This document shows positions 52,667 through 62,929 of a stretch of DNA of 64,000 bases, piece by piece. This DNA comes from Candidatus Puniceispirillum marinum IMCC1322 (GTDB taxonomy: Bacteria > Pseudomonadota > Alphaproteobacteria > Puniceispirillales > Puniceispirillaceae). Location of the stretch: assembly GCF_000024465.1 (NCBI RefSeq), contig NC_014010.1, positions 2,455,001 to 2,519,000 of the forward strand, written 5' to 3'. The notes under the pieces are model-generated. The model searched no databases. It was not told the origin of the DNA and saw only the letters and a program-made list of their open reading frames with translations. Numbering within the stretch: position 1 is the stretch's first letter; the number at the start of each line of letters is the position of its first letter. Made by a program: the position numbers and the translations under genes.

Positions 52667-53272
52667 GTGATGCGCGTTCTTGGTATCGACCCTGGATTGC
52701 GCGCCACTGGATGGGGCGTCATTGATGTCACAGCTGGACGGCTGATTCACGTTGCCAATGGTGTCATCAAGCCTAACCACAAAGAGCCCGACGCCCAGCG
52801 TCTTGGCCGGATCGCTGATGATCTTTCGGCCATTATTGCGGCGCATCAACCAACCTATGCGGCGATTGAAGAAATCTTTGTTGCCAAGTCAGCCAAGTCG
52901 GCGCTGAAGCTGGGCATGGCGCGTGGCGTGGGGATCATGATCTGCGGTCAGGCTGGGCTTGAGGTGCACGAGCTGGCGGCCCGTTTGGTGAAAAAATCAA
53001 TCACGGGCACTGGCACTGCCGATAAACGGCAAATACAGGATATGGTGTCACGCTTGCTGGGGGTGACGCCCGCCAATGCTGATGCAGCAGATGCGTTGGC
53101 GATAGCCATTGCCGCTAGCAATGGTGCCGGACAGATTATTGGTGATGGTGCTGGCAAAGCGGCGTCTGTGCGTGTAGGTTCGACAAGGAATGCAGAGGCC
53201 GATAGTGGCCTGTCCCAAGCTATTGCGGCGGCGTTGGCGCGCGACGCACAGGATAATGAGGGTAATCCATGA
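52667..53272 (+). CDS. ruvC: Holliday junction resolvase RuvC
   Basis: Endonuclease resolving Holliday junctions, 201 residues. MRVLGIDPGLRATGWGVID gives the first catalytic Asp, AAIEEIFVAKSAKSALKLG the Glu, and NADAADALAIAIA the C-terminal acidic pair. The stop overlaps the ruvA start by four bases. A C-terminal extension of about 30 residues is unusual but plausible. Confidence 0.96.
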   Translation: MMRVLGIDPGLRATGWGVIDVTAGRLIHVANGVIKPNHKEPDAQRLGRIADDLSAIIAAHQPTYAAIEEIFVAKSAKSALKLGMARGVGIMICGQAGLEVHELAARLVKKSITGTGTADKRQIQDMVSRLLGVTPANADAADALAIAIAASNGAGQIIGDGAGKAASVRVGSTRNAEADSGLSQAIAAALARDAQDNEGNP

Positions 53273-53892
53273 TTGCGCAGCTTCGCGGTATCTTATCTCA
53301 TACAGCCGATACGCATGCCATTATCGATGTTCAAGGCGTCGGATATCTGGTCAATATTTCGAGTCGTACCCAAGGTCAGCTTGCGGCACAGGATGGTGCG
53401 GTTACCGTTCTGACCGAAATGATCGTGCGTGAAGACAGCATGACGCTCTATGGCTTTCATGATGCGTCCGAGCGTGACGCCTTTCGGTTATTGATAACGG
53501 TGCAAGGGGTTGGGGCGAAAGCCGCGATGGCGATCTTATCGGTATTATCTCCAGCCGATCTGAGTAGCGCCATCATGGCAGGTGACAAGGCAATGGTGGC
53601 ACGCGCTGATGGTGTTGGCCCCAAAATTGCCCAGCGTGTTGTGAATGAGCTAGCTGAAAAAATTGGCCGCTTCCCGTCGCTTGGTGATGGTCTTACAATC
53701 AATATATCTGGCGTTACAGGCGGCGAAGATTTGCCTGGTGCAAGCGCGATGGGTGACGCATTGTCGGCTCTGATAAATCTGGGATACGGACGATCTGAGG
53801 CACATGCAGCGTTGCTTCGGGTACAGCAGGCTGGCGACGCAGATGATCTGTCTGGATTAATCGCTGCCGCCTTACGCGAAATCGGGGGCTAG
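53269..53892 (+). CDS. ruvA: Holliday junction branch-migration protein RuvA
   Basis: Tetrameric junction-binding subunit, 207 residues. An OB-fold N-terminus (MIAQLRGILSHTADTHAIID) is followed by two helix-hairpin-helix motifs: LLITVQGVGAKAAMAILS and ADGVGPKIAQRVVNELAEKI. The C-terminal third domain, EAHAALLRVQQ, contacts RuvB. It overlaps ruvC and is 10 bases before ruvB. Confidence 0.96.
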   Translation: MIAQLRGILSHTADTHAIIDVQGVGYLVNISSRTQGQLAAQDGAVTVLTEMIVREDSMTLYGFHDASERDAFRLLITVQGVGAKAAMAILSVLSPADLSSAIMAGDKAMVARADGVGPKIAQRVVNELAEKIGRFPSLGDGLTINISGVTGGEDLPGASAMGDALSALINLGYGRSEAHAALLRVQQAGDADDLSGLIAAALREIGG

Positions 53893-53902
53893 GAACGTTT
53901 AG

Positions 53903-54955
53903 ATGAATGAAGATGAACGCCTTGTGAATCCGGATCATGTCGAGCGTGGCGATAATGCGTTGCGGCCAACGTCGCTTGGCGAATTTATCGGTCAGGGTAA
54001 TGGCCGGCAAAATCTGGAAACCTTTATCCATGCGGCGCGTGATCGTGGCGATGCGATGGACCACACATTGTTGCATGGCCCTCCCGGGCTTGGCAAAACA
54101 ACGCTTGCCCAGATTGTATCGTCAGAACTTGGGGTTGGTTTTCGTGGCACGTCGGGGCCGGTCATTGCACGTGCTGGTGATCTGGCAGCCTTGCTGACCA
54201 ATCTGCGTCCTCGTGACGTTCTGTTTATTGATGAAATTCACCGTCTTGCCCCTGTGGTTGAAGAGGTGCTGTATCCTGCGATGGAAGATTTTCAGCTTGA
54301 TCTGATTATCGGTGAGGGGCCGTCTGCACGGTCTGTTCGGATTGACTTGCCGCCCTTTACCCTGGTTGGTGCAACAACGCGGTCTGGTCTATTGACAACG
54401 CCATTACGTGACCGCTTTGGCATCCAGATGCGGATGCAATTTTATACCCGAGATGAACTCGCGCTGATTTTACATCGGCAGGCTGTAAAGCTGGGTCTCG
54501 ATTTGGCGGCAGATGGCGCCAGCGAGATTGCAGGCCGGGCGCGCGGAACCCCCCGTGTTGCGGGACGTCTGCTGCGGCGGGTACGCGATATTGCGGCGGT
54601 GGCTGGGCATAACAGGGTCACAGCCGAGATTGCTGACACAGCGCTTCATCGTCTCGAAGTCGATGCGGCAGGTCTTGACGCAATGGATCGTCGTTACCTG
54701 TCATGTCTGGCTGAGTCCTATGCTGGCGGGCCGGTTGGTGTTGAAACATTAGCGGCGGTTCTGTCCGAACAACGCGACGTGCTTGAAGAGGTAATCGAAC
54801 CCTATTTGATGCAAACAGGTCTGTTGATGCGGACGCCGCGCGGTCGATGCCTGTCGAGTGGTGGCTGGTCCTATCTGGGCATCACACCGCCAGCGTCGGC
54901 AACGCAGCAACTTGATTTGTTGCAGGCCGATGACGAAAATGGTGATGATCATTAA
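53903..54955 (+). CDS. ruvB: Holliday junction helicase RuvB
   Basis: AAA+ motor for branch migration, 350 residues. Walker [15 protein letters not shown], Walker [11 protein letters not shown], sensor [18 protein letters not shown] and the winged-helix C-terminal GYIERTPRGR-like [11 protein letters not shown] are present. It is followed without gap by ybgC. Confidence 0.97.
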   Translation: MNEDERLVNPDHVERGDNALRPTSLGEFIGQGNGRQNLETFIHAARDRGDAMDHTLLHGPPGLGKTTLAQIVSSELGVGFRGTSGPVIARAGDLAALLTNLRPRDVLFIDEIHRLAPVVEEVLYPAMEDFQLDLIIGEGPSARSVRIDLPPFTLVGATTRSGLLTTPLRDRFGIQMRMQFYTRDELALILHRQAVKLGLDLAADGASEIAGRARGTPRVAGRLLRRVRDIAAVAGHNRVTAEIADTALHRLEVDAAGLDAMDRRYLSCLAESYAGGPVGVETLAAVLSEQRDVLEEVIEPYLMQTGLLMRTPRGRCLSSGGWSYLGITPPASATQQLDLLQADDENGDDH

Positions 54956-55426
54956 ATGATGAATGTGCCTGAGCAACAAAAACAACATCTTGATGGCTGG
55001 CTTGAGGGTGATACTCATGGGTACTGTTTGCGTGTTCAATATGAAGACACCGATGCAGGTGGTATTACCTATCATGCGCAATATCTAGCGTTTGCCGAGC
55101 GCGCACGGTCAGCCTATCTGCGCCTTCTTGGCGTGGATCAGCCCAGCTTGCTTGCACAGCAGAGTCAGGGATTTGTGGTGCGCCATATTGAGATCGACTA
55201 TCTGCAAGCGGCCCCATATGACAGCCTGCTTTGTGTTGAGACAAAGCTTATCAAAATGCGTGGTGCCTCATTTAAATTACAACAAATTATAAATAATAAT
55301 GCACATCGCCACATTGTTGCCCGACTTTTCGTGGACATAGTCTTTGTAACATTCGACGAAAACCGGAAAACAAAACCTGAAAAGATTTCAAAGGCGATTA
55401 TAAACAAGCTGACTTTAACCGAATAG
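54956..55426 (+). CDS. ybgC: Tol-Pal-associated acyl-CoA thioesterase YbgC
   Basis: Hotdog-fold thioesterase, 156 residues. VQYEDTDAGGITYHAQYLAF carries the catalytic Asp of the 4HBT family, and ERARSAYLRLLGVD follows. It is the conserved first gene of tol-pal clusters, acting on acyl-CoA or acyl-ACP. Its ATG starts immediately after the ruvB stop; the next gene, tolQ, is 122 bases away and probably has its own promoter. Confidence 0.94.
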   Translation: MMNVPEQQKQHLDGWLEGDTHGYCLRVQYEDTDAGGITYHAQYLAFAERARSAYLRLLGVDQPSLLAQQSQGFVVRHIEIDYLQAAPYDSLLCVETKLIKMRGASFKLQQIINNNAHRHIVARLFVDIVFVTFDENRKTKPEKISKAIINKLTLTE

Positions 55427-55547
55427 GCAATGCACTAAGCCATGATGAAAGACTATGTGAGAGTTGGTGTTAGTTAGCTAGCTGACAAAATCAGAACTTA
55501 ATCTATGACTATCAATATCACTGTTAGGGTGAGAACAGGGGAAATTA

Positions 55548-56273
55548 ATGAATTCAGCCGATTTAACCGTTACCAGTTCAGCGTCGGATCTTAGCACGTG
55601 GGGCTTGTTCCTTGCTGCCGACCCATTGGTCAAATTTGTTATGCTTTTGTTGGTGCTGGCCTCAATCTGGTGCTGGGCAATTATTATTGAAAAGATTTCA
55701 TCAGTGCGTCGTGAACGCCGCTTTGCCCAGCAATTTGAAGATGCCTTCTGGGCAGGTGGGTCACTTGATCAGCTGTACGATGATACCGGCCCTGACGCAG
55801 AAGGATCCATGTCCAAGGTTTTTGTTGCCGCCATGCGGGAATGGCGGCGCGCATCAGCACGTGGCCTGGCCAGTAGCACCCGCTCGGATTTGAGGGCATC
55901 ACTGGTCAGCCGGATCGAGCGTTCGATGAATTTCACCATCACCCGTGAGATGGAGCGACTTGAACGTGGCATGAATTTTCTGGCTTCGATCGGTTCGGTG
56001 TCGCCTTTTGTTGGTCTGTTTGGAACGGTATGGGGTATCATGAGTTCCTTTCAGTCGATTGCCGAGTCCAAAAACACGTCGCTTGCCGTTGTTGCCCCCG
56101 GCATTGCCGAAGCGTTGTTCGCAACCGCGCTTGGTCTGGCTGCCGCGATACCAGCCGTTACAGCCTATAATAAATTTGCAGGTGATCTTGAGCGACACAG
56201 CGCGCGTCTAGAAACATTTGCGCAGGAATTCAGCACTTTGCTTGGGCGTCAGCTTGACGAGGGAGATAACTAA
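55548..56273 (+). CDS. tolQ: Tol-Pal system protein TolQ
   Basis: Inner-membrane proton-channel subunit, 241 residues, three membrane segments: VKFVMLLLVLASIWCWAII at 28-46, then LASIGSVSPFVGLFGTVWGI and a third at about 178-200 (ALFATALGLAAAIPAVTAY). It forms the motor with TolR that energises TolA. The last base overlaps the tolR start. Confidence 0.96.
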   Translation: MNSADLTVTSSASDLSTWGLFLAADPLVKFVMLLLVLASIWCWAIIIEKISSVRRERRFAQQFEDAFWAGGSLDQLYDDTGPDAEGSMSKVFVAAMREWRRASARGLASSTRSDLRASLVSRIERSMNFTITREMERLERGMNFLASIGSVSPFVGLFGTVWGIMSSFQSIAESKNTSLAVVAPGIAEALFATALGLAAAIPAVTAYNKFAGDLERHSARLETFAQEFSTLLGRQLDEGDN

Positions 56274-56701
56274 TGGGCGCAAATGTAAAGCGATCTGGCA
56301 GAGGTGGACGACATCGCCCGATGGGTGAAATCAATGTCACACCTTTTGTTGACGTTATGCTGGTGCTGTTGATTGTTTTCATGGTGACAGCCCCGTTGCT
56401 GACTGTTGGTGTGGAAGTTGATTTACCAAAAACACGGGCAGGCAGCATCAATGCAGATGCGGCGCCTCTGGTTGTGTCAATTAAGGCTGATGGCGAACTG
56501 TATCTGCAGGAAACAATGATCGAATCCGACAAATTGATTCCTCGTTTGAAAGCCATTTCGCAAGCCAATCCGGCGGTGCGTATTTTTGTGCGTGGTGATA
56601 CATCGGTAATGTATGGCGATGTGCTTGGGGTTATGGGTCGCATTCAATCAGCTGGTTTCGAGAAAGTAGCACTGGTCGCGCGGCTGCCCGAACAGGAATA
56701 G
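56273..56701 (+). CDS. tolR: Tol-Pal system protein TolR
   Basis: Single-pass motor subunit, 142 residues. EINVTPFVDVMLVLLIVFMV has the membrane-embedded Asp essential for proton flow. The periplasmic domain (VEVDLPKTRAG...) dimerises. It overlaps tolQ by one base, with tolA 21 bases downstream. Confidence 0.96.
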   Translation: MGANVKRSGRGGRHRPMGEINVTPFVDVMLVLLIVFMVTAPLLTVGVEVDLPKTRAGSINADAAPLVVSIKADGELYLQETMIESDKLIPRLKAISQANPAVRIFVRGDTSVMYGDVLGVMGRIQSAGFEKVALVARLPEQE

Positions 56702-56722
56702 ATCAAAATTGGATCACTCTAT

Positions 56723-57718
56723 ATGACGTCTCGTCCGGTCATAATTTCAGTAACTTTGCATATCGCAATAGCGGTATTGTTTGCGGTTGGCTTGCCGTCT
56801 ATCAAACGCAAGCTTCCCGAAGAACAGCCGATCATCGCGATGGAAATTGTGCAGACTGTGCCGATTTCGAATTTGACCGAAGGCGCACAGGAAAGCACTG
56901 CCAAAAAAGCACAGGAACCTGCCAAACGTAAAAATACCCCGCCGCCGCCACCGCCAAAAGCTGCGCCTAAATCGAAACCCGTCAAGCCTGTTGCCAAGGT
57001 AAAGCCAAAGTCAGTGCCGACGCCAAAGGCACCAGACAAGACAGCTGAAATCATTCCTGATAAGGCAAAGCCAAAACCCAAGGTGAAGCCCAAGCCAGCA
57101 CCGGTCAAAACGCCAACACCGCCCCAAACAAAACCAAAGCGCACGGAAGCGGCAGCAGCCCCAACCAAACTGCCTAAAGCGCCGCCACGTCGCGAAAACA
57201 AAATGGCCAAAGCCAGCAAACAAAAGAAAAAACAGGCGCAGGCGTTAACGGGTGTTATGCAAAATCTTGCCAAGGCAAAACAGGTCAATGAGGAAGCCGA
57301 AAAGAAGCGCCGCGCCCAAGAGCGTAAAAAGGCGGCTGAAAAGGTTAACAAGACATTGACTGCTACAACTGGCAATGCGCTGAAAGCACCAAAGGCACCT
57401 GTGATTGCACCGATGGGCGCATCAGATTTTGACCTGCTACGGGCGCATTTGTCTAAATGCTGGGATTTGCCAGTGGGCAGCGCTGGTGCCGATACCCTTA
57501 TTGTTGACATAATTGTAACGTCAGATAGGGACGGAACAGTACTGAGCGCGGAGATTAAAAACAAAACACGATATAAAATTGATCGTGCTTTCAAAGCAGC
57601 AGCGGCAGAAGCGCAACGGGCGACTTTGGAATGTTCGCCATTGCCATTGCCACCAGAAAAATATGATCAATGGAAATCGTTTGTTTTTGCCTTTGACCCG
57701 CGTTCGCTGTCCAGATAA
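56723..57718 (+). CDS. tolA: Tol-Pal system protein TolA
   Basis: Envelope-spanning protein of 331 residues. An N-terminal membrane helix (VIISVTLHIAIAVLFAVGLP) is followed by a long Pro/Lys/Ala-rich helix, with PPPPPPKAAPKSKPVKPV near residue 74 and charged repeats to about residue 210. A C-terminal TonB/TolA-like globular domain (FDLLRAHLSKCWDLPVGSAG) ends it. TolA links TolQR to TolB-Pal. The sequence composition also creates long proline-free open frames on the opposite strand, which are not genes. Confidence 0.93.
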   Translation: MTSRPVIISVTLHIAIAVLFAVGLPSIKRKLPEEQPIIAMEIVQTVPISNLTEGAQESTAKKAQEPAKRKNTPPPPPPKAAPKSKPVKPVAKVKPKSVPTPKAPDKTAEIIPDKAKPKPKVKPKPAPVKTPTPPQTKPKRTEAAAAPTKLPKAPPRRENKMAKASKQKKKQAQALTGVMQNLAKAKQVNEEAEKKRRAQERKKAAEKVNKTLTATTGNALKAPKAPVIAPMGASDFDLLRAHLSKCWDLPVGSAGADTLIVDIIVTSDRDGTVLSAEIKNKTRYKIDRAFKAAAAEAQRATLECSPLPLPPEKYDQWKSFVFAFDPRSLSR

Positions 57719-57862
57719 TGGCTTGAAACAAGATATCTTGTGACATTCTGATGGATGAAATGGGTGAACTTTAATGTTAGTACAACGTGTTTTCGCTATA
57801 TTAGCTATAAGCTGAAAATTGTGTTTTGATGAAATTAATGTGGTTATTTGGATGTGATGCAA

Positions 57863-59197
57863 ATGAAACTTTCAATACGTAATTTTATGTTTCGGGTTTT
57901 GATGATAATGACCGTTATGGTCGCTGGGGTCGCCCACGCCCAATTGCGTGTCGTCATCACCGAAGGTCAGGTTGCCCCAACACCTATCGCGATTGCTGAT
58001 TTTACCGGTCCGGATGGCGAGGTTACCGAAATTGGCCGCCAGATGTCGGCGATTATCTCGAATGATCTTGAAAGTTCAGGCTTGTTTCAGCCCATTGACA
58101 GTGCGGCCTTTATCTCACCGCCAAAAGCGCCGTCCATTCGGCCTAATTTTTCTGACTGGACACCTGTTGGGGCAAAGGGGTTGCTTGTGGGTTCGGCCTA
58201 TACCGATGAAAACGGTATGCTTCAGGTCGAATTTGTGCTGTGGGATGTTGTAACGCAAAAGGATATCACCCAGGGAAGCGGAAATTCCGATCCAGCAGGT
58301 TTGCGGCAGTTGTCACATAAGATCGCAGATTATGTTTACGAAGAATTCACCGGTGATACTGGCTATTTCGACACCCAGATTGTTTACGTTGCAGAAAGTG
58401 GATCACAGTCCCAGCGCGTCAAGCGCCTAGCAATCATGGATCAAGATGGTCACAATCATCGTTACCTGACCAATGGTCTTGATCTGGTGCTGACGCCGCG
58501 GTTTTCACCAACCGCCAATGAGGTTGCCTATCTGAATTATTTCAATGAGGAGCCGAATGTCTATTTGCTGGATGTGTTTACCGCGCGCACCGAACGGCTT
58601 GGTTCATTTCCGGGGATGACATTTGCTCCGCGTTTTGGTCCAGATGGCGACAAGCTGATTATGAGCCTAGCCAAAGACGGCCTGACCGATATCTATGAAA
58701 TGGATATGCGCACGCAATCAATAACTCAGTTAACCAAATCAGCATCAATTGATACGTCACCCTCATATTCGCCTGATGGGAAACGCATTGTCTTCAATTC
58801 GGATCGTGGAGGAAGCCAACAGCTATATGTCATGAATGCTGATGGTAGCAATGTAAAGCGGATCAGCTATGGTGATGGCCGTTATGCTACTCCTGTATGG
58901 TCGCCTCGTGGTGACATCGTTGCCTTTACCAAGATGACAGGTGGTACATTCTATATTGGCGTGATGAATATTGATGGAACTGGCGAGCGGCTTTTGGCGC
59001 AGGGGTTTCTTGTAGAAGGTCCAACATGGGCGCCAAATGGGCGCGTTTTGATGTATTTCAAGCAACAGCCTTTCAAGGATGACGGTTCGGGTGGCAAGAC
59101 AGCTTTATATCGGGTCGATATAACCGGCTTTAACGAGCGCCGAATAATAACACCGTCAGACGCATCAGATCCAGCATGGTCACCGTTACTGCGGTAA
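57863..59197 (+). CDS. tolB: Tol-Pal system beta-propeller protein TolB
   Basis: Periplasmic TolB of 444 residues. A signal peptide ends VAGVAHA before QLRVVITEG. The N-terminal domain [20 protein letters not shown] precedes a six-bladed propeller with repeated [20 protein letters not shown] motifs. Binds Pal and TolA. ATG 57863 (MKLSIRNF) starts a clean signal peptide; ATG 57857 and TTG 57848 are less likely. Confidence 0.95.
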   Translation: MKLSIRNFMFRVLMIMTVMVAGVAHAQLRVVITEGQVAPTPIAIADFTGPDGEVTEIGRQMSAIISNDLESSGLFQPIDSAAFISPPKAPSIRPNFSDWTPVGAKGLLVGSAYTDENGMLQVEFVLWDVVTQKDITQGSGNSDPAGLRQLSHKIADYVYEEFTGDTGYFDTQIVYVAESGSQSQRVKRLAIMDQDGHNHRYLTNGLDLVLTPRFSPTANEVAYLNYFNEEPNVYLLDVFTARTERLGSFPGMTFAPRFGPDGDKLIMSLAKDGLTDIYEMDMRTQSITQLTKSASIDTSPSYSPDGKRIVFNSDRGGSQQLYVMNADGSNVKRISYGDGRYATPVWSPRGDIVAFTKMTGGTFYIGVMNIDGTGERLLAQGFLVEGPTWAPNGRVLMYFKQQPFKDDGSGGKTALYRVDITGFNERRIITPSDASDPAWSPLLR

Positions 59198-59608
59198 ATG
59201 GTAAAGTAGCAAGCAAGATGAAGTGCTGAATGAAAGGCAATATTGCGAAAATAGCCCCAAAATAGATATGTTTACTTTAATATGTTCGCAAATTGGCGAA
59301 ATTACGTTGCTTTTAGAGCAAAATTAATGTTTCTTAAGGGCGTTATGTTGTGTAATATTAGCCAGCAAAAATAAAGTTGGTCTATAACAAAACATTTTTT
59401 GGATATTTACTTTTAAATGTATTTACGTTTGGTCAATGAAACCTTGGTTATTATTGCATGGCTTGGTTAAATTGTATTATTGAGCACTAAAAGTAATTTT
59501 TACGGAGTTGGCCGCCAGCCTCCGTTAACAAAAGGCCATAGATAATGACTATTTTGAAACTATGAACAACAAAACCGGGATACTGGTAAACAAATCGAGG
59601 GCATAAAA
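59198..59608 (+). promoter_or_regulatory. AT-rich intergenic region before pal
   Basis: No gene is seen in 411 bases. It is strongly AT-rich for the first 300 bases, then an imperfect GC hairpin (GGAGTTGGC / GCCAGCCTCC at about 59503-59523) lies before the pal leader. Such a large gap suggests pal is expressed from its own strong promoter, as fits the abundance of Pal. The promoter hexamers cannot be fixed. Confidence 0.4.
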
Positions 59609-60169
59609 ATGGTACAACGCCTGATAGCTATTCTTTCTGCAGCTTTTCTTCTAGGGGCTTGTGAAACAGCTTCAACAACTTCAAGTGATAGCGCCAGCGA
59701 CAGCGCGTCATCATCTGCTTCAGGCGCTGCAACAGCGTCCGCTTCATCAACTGACACTAGTTCATCAAGTGCATCTTCAAGCGCATCTTCAAGCTCATCA
59801 AGCGCTGATGATGCGATGACAACTGCTGAAAAGCTGGCAAGAGTTGGCAACACAGTCTATTTCGACTTTGATAGTGCAGTGCTCAGCTATGATGCGCAGG
59901 TAACTTTGTCGCGTCAGTCTGCGTTCCTACAGCTTAACCCTGAAGCGGTGGTTGTGATCGAGGGACATTGTGATGAGCGCGGCACACGCGAATATAACCT
60001 CGCACTTGGTGATCGTCGTGCCTCAGCAGCGCGCGATTTTCTTCTTGCCAAAGGTATCGATGCTGCGCGTATCCGTACCGTATCCTACGGCAAAGAGCGC
60101 CCTGCAATGCTAGGTTCAAACGAAGAATCTTGGGCTAAGAACCGTCGCGCTGCGACCGTGCTTAACTAA
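59609..60169 (+). CDS. pal: Peptidoglycan-associated lipoprotein Pal
   Basis: Outer-membrane lipoprotein, 186 residues. Lipobox LLGAC gives lipidated C18 after a signal MVQRLIAILSAAF. A long Ser/Ala-rich linker (about residues 20-68, low-complexity codons) precedes the OmpA-like domain with VIEGHCDERGTREYNLALGD and RRASAARDFLLAKGI. It anchors the outer membrane to peptidoglycan and binds TolB. The linker is unusually serine-rich. A terminator follows. Confidence 0.95.
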   Translation: MVQRLIAILSAAFLLGACETASTTSSDSASDSASSSASGAATASASSTDTSSSSASSSASSSSSSADDAMTTAEKLARVGNTVYFDFDSAVLSYDAQVTLSRQSAFLQLNPEAVVVIEGHCDERGTREYNLALGDRRASAARDFLLAKGIDAARIRTVSYGKERPAMLGSNEESWAKNRRAATVLN

Positions 60170-60197
60170 GCTGTAACCGTTAATGATCTAATTTTAG

Positions 60198-60223
60198 AAA
60201 AGGGGCTGTATGGCCCCTTTTTT
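60198..60223 (+). terminator. Rho-independent terminator after pal
   Basis: AAAGGGGC (60199-60206) and GCCCCTTT (60213-60220), loop TGTATG, followed by a T-run. It ends the pal transcript; ybgF 65 bases downstream must use its own promoter or readthrough. Confidence 0.9.
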
Positions 60224-60287
60224 GTGCCTAATTTTTGCCTAAAAGTTAGGCTATTGTAATGACTCGCTATTATTTGAGGCTTCTAAC

Positions 60288-61538
60288 ATGTTCCTACGTT
60301 CACATTCCATTCGCATTTTGAGCCTGTGGCTTCTGTTAGCGGCTATGTCAGTCGAAACATCTTTTGCGCAAAGTGCGGCTACAGGTACCACTGGAAATAG
60401 TGATACGACAAGCGCGCTACTCACCCGACATCAGCAACGCATGGATATTCTTGAAGCCGGTTTAAAGGAAATCCGCGGTGTGCTGGAAAAAGACCTGCGT
60501 GAAATCGGTATGAAGATTCAGCAACTTGATAGTAGTGCAGCAAAAGGTGACAGCACTAAAAGTGCCGATATGCAGATGCTCAATGACAAGATGGAACGTC
60601 TGACTGACATGATCGCGATGACAAACCGCCGGATGGAACGAACTCTTGAAATAACATCCGATACGGAATTTCGTCTTTTGCGCTTGGAAAAGCGCATGCA
60701 AACCTTGCTGTCGCTGGGCAGTGACAGTTTGGCAAATGCTGTAATCGGGCAGGACACAAATCCGGCAAAGCCGCGCGCTGATGTTTTGATGAATCGCAGT
60801 GAAGGATCGGATGGCACCACCTGGTCAGTTGACGAAAAGGCACTTGCCGATAAAATGCAGGAAAATACGAACACCAATAACAATTCTGGCAGTGTGACGG
60901 CTAGTGGGGCCGCTGGACTTACGGCAGGGTCTGATCCCTCAGGTAATGCTGGCCAGAATGATGATATGGCAAATGTAAATGCACTTGACGTTGCCGGCGT
61001 GGGACGTGATCCAGATGTCACCGCGCAGGGGAACGATATGTCGGCAAAAGATAAGACCGTGGCAAATACGGATACCACACAGATTGGCAGAGATACAAAA
61101 CAATCAGAAGAAGTTGTTGTACCGGCAAAGCCAGTGGTTTTGCCAGATTCAAGCCCTGAAGAGCAATATCGTTTTGCCCTTGGTCGGGCTTTGCAGAATG
61201 ATTTGGAAACAGCCGAAGCGGCCTTTGCCGAATTCAAACAGTTAAATAAAGGGCATGAGCGCGAGGCTGATGCCGTTTACTGGCTTGGGCGTGTTCAGTT
61301 CATGCGCAAAAAATATGAAAAGGCAGCTATGACCTTTTCCGAATTCAATGGTGATTTTCCCGGTGATGCCCGCCTTGTTGATACAACGATGTGGATTGCT
61401 GAATCGGTTTCACATTTTGCTGAACCAGAACAAGCCTGCGCTATCTATGAATCTTTGCCGCAATTGCTTGACGCACCGCCTGAAGCATTCCTAAAGCAAC
61501 TGGCGACGCTTAGTGCTACGGCGAAGTGCGGTAGTTAG
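60288..61538 (+). CDS. ybgF: Cell division coordinator CpoB/YbgF
   Basis: Periplasmic partner of TolA, 416 residues. A signal peptide ends SVETSFA before QSAATG. A coiled coil lies at about 40-150 (MEILEAGLKEIRGVLEKDLR-like), a long low-complexity linker at 165-275, and C-terminal TPR repeats (PEEQYRFALGRALQNDLETA and EREADAVYWLGRVQF). The linker is longer than in E. coli. It coordinates wall synthesis with Tol constriction. TilS follows in the same direction, eight bases away. Confidence 0.9.
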   Translation: MFLRSHSIRILSLWLLLAAMSVETSFAQSAATGTTGNSDTTSALLTRHQQRMDILEAGLKEIRGVLEKDLREIGMKIQQLDSSAAKGDSTKSADMQMLNDKMERLTDMIAMTNRRMERTLEITSDTEFRLLRLEKRMQTLLSLGSDSLANAVIGQDTNPAKPRADVLMNRSEGSDGTTWSVDEKALADKMQENTNTNNNSGSVTASGAAGLTAGSDPSGNAGQNDDMANVNALDVAGVGRDPDVTAQGNDMSAKDKTVANTDTTQIGRDTKQSEEVVVPAKPVVLPDSSPEEQYRFALGRALQNDLETAEAAFAEFKQLNKGHEREADAVYWLGRVQFMRKKYEKAAMTFSEFNGDFPGDARLVDTTMWIAESVSHFAEPEQACAIYESLPQLLDAPPEAFLKQLATLSATAKCGS

Positions 61539-61546
61539 ATGATGTC

Positions 61547-62881
61547 ATGCGCGGATTCACAGCTGATGCGCTGACGCGCCTTGATACGGAATTTGCCGCC
61601 GCCATGTCGGCTGCGGGTTTAGACCAGCATATTTCCTTTGTTTCGGCCTTGTCCGGTGGGGCGGATAGTACCGCTTTATGCTTGTTAATGTCTCGTTTTG
61701 CGGTGGCGTCAGGTAAGGCGCATCGCGCTATCATTGTCGATCATGGTATTCGCGAAAATGCTGGCGCCGAAGCGGCGCGCGTTGCCGCACGGATGCAGAA
61801 ATTTGGCATCAATGTAAAAATCGAAAAGGTCAGCGATAAGGCACCAGAAACTGGTATTCAGGCATGGGCACGTCGGCAGCGCTTTGAGATTATGCTTGCA
61901 CATGCCCGCCGTGATAATGCGGCATTATTGGTTGGCCATCACGCTGGTGATCAGGCCGAAACGATTGCCATGCGGCTTGGCAAAGACTCGGGTCTGGTGG
62001 GGCTTGCCGGCATGAAACGCACAAGCTGGCGCGCTGGCGTACCGATCGGGCGTCCATTGCTAGATTGGCCAGCTGATCGTATGGCCGACATATGCCGGAT
62101 TTTTGCGTGTGAATTTGAAGATGACCCCAGTAATTTAGATCGTCGATTTGAAAGGATACGGTTGCGTCAATTTATGATGCAAGACAAAGCCTATGGCGCA
62201 AAACTATGCCGACTTGGTGATGCGGCACGGCAGCTTCTGGCCATGCTGGATCAGACATTGGCTGACAGCCTTGCCAGAGATATAAGACTTGATGCGGCTG
62301 GTTATGCGCGCTTGCCAGATTATCGAACTGATACCAAACATGACGCCACTACATATCTTGCTGACATGCCAGAAATTGCTTGGCATCGCGCTATGGGGCG
62401 TCTGCTTCATCAGGTGGGCGGGCAAACCTATGCCCCTAGCTATGAGGCACTATGTAGACTTCGTACGCGAATGCAACGCGGATTAAGTAGCACCTTGTCA
62501 GCTTGTCTGGTTACACCTGCTGGCAACACGGATTATCTGGTTGTCAGAGAGGTGGGTAGGACGTTACAGGAACAGCCTGTAGAGACAGATTTAGATGCTA
62601 TTTTTGCTGGTTGCTGGCATGTTACTAGCAAGATTCCGGGCAAGGTTTTGGCCTTTGGGCATACGAAATTGGCACAAACGCCATCCCGGGCAGCACTACC
62701 GCCAGAATGGGATGTGATCCCGCATATTATCCGCCAGTCGATTCCTGTCATTCAAAGTCTTGACGAAGAGGTCTTTTATCCCCAAATAATGGATAGTACG
62801 AATAACCATAACGCGCTTGATGCGCCTGCAAATGCTAGATTCTTGCCATTGGCACCGGGACAGGCACTGCAACCAATGTAA
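61547..62881 (+). CDS. tilS: tRNA(Ile)-lysidine synthetase
   Basis: Modifies C34 of tRNA-Ile(CAU) to lysidine, an essential decoding function. The PP-loop SALSGGADSTALCLLMS (SGGxDS) binds ATP; VGHHAGDQAETIAMRLGKDS and DDPSNLDRRFERIRLR are family features. The length, 444 residues, includes the C-terminal domain. The tilS-ftsH order is widely conserved. Confidence 0.93.
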   Translation: MRGFTADALTRLDTEFAAAMSAAGLDQHISFVSALSGGADSTALCLLMSRFAVASGKAHRAIIVDHGIRENAGAEAARVAARMQKFGINVKIEKVSDKAPETGIQAWARRQRFEIMLAHARRDNAALLVGHHAGDQAETIAMRLGKDSGLVGLAGMKRTSWRAGVPIGRPLLDWPADRMADICRIFACEFEDDPSNLDRRFERIRLRQFMMQDKAYGAKLCRLGDAARQLLAMLDQTLADSLARDIRLDAAGYARLPDYRTDTKHDATTYLADMPEIAWHRAMGRLLHQVGGQTYAPSYEALCRLRTRMQRGLSSTLSACLVTPAGNTDYLVVREVGRTLQEQPVETDLDAIFAGCWHVTSKIPGKVLAFGHTKLAQTPSRAALPPEWDVIPHIIRQSIPVIQSLDEEVFYPQIMDSTNNHNALDAPANARFLPLAPGQALQPM

Positions 62882-62929
62882 AATATGACGGTAGCTAATG
62901 CCGTCAAAACGATGAAGGGTCTGTGAATC

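Noticed and set aside
56719-57594. Long minus-strand frame opposite tolA (291 codons)
   Set aside because: It is the shadow of the Pro/Lys/Ala-rich tolA codons and gives a low-complexity Phe/Gly/Leu product; tolA itself is unmistakable and in operon context.
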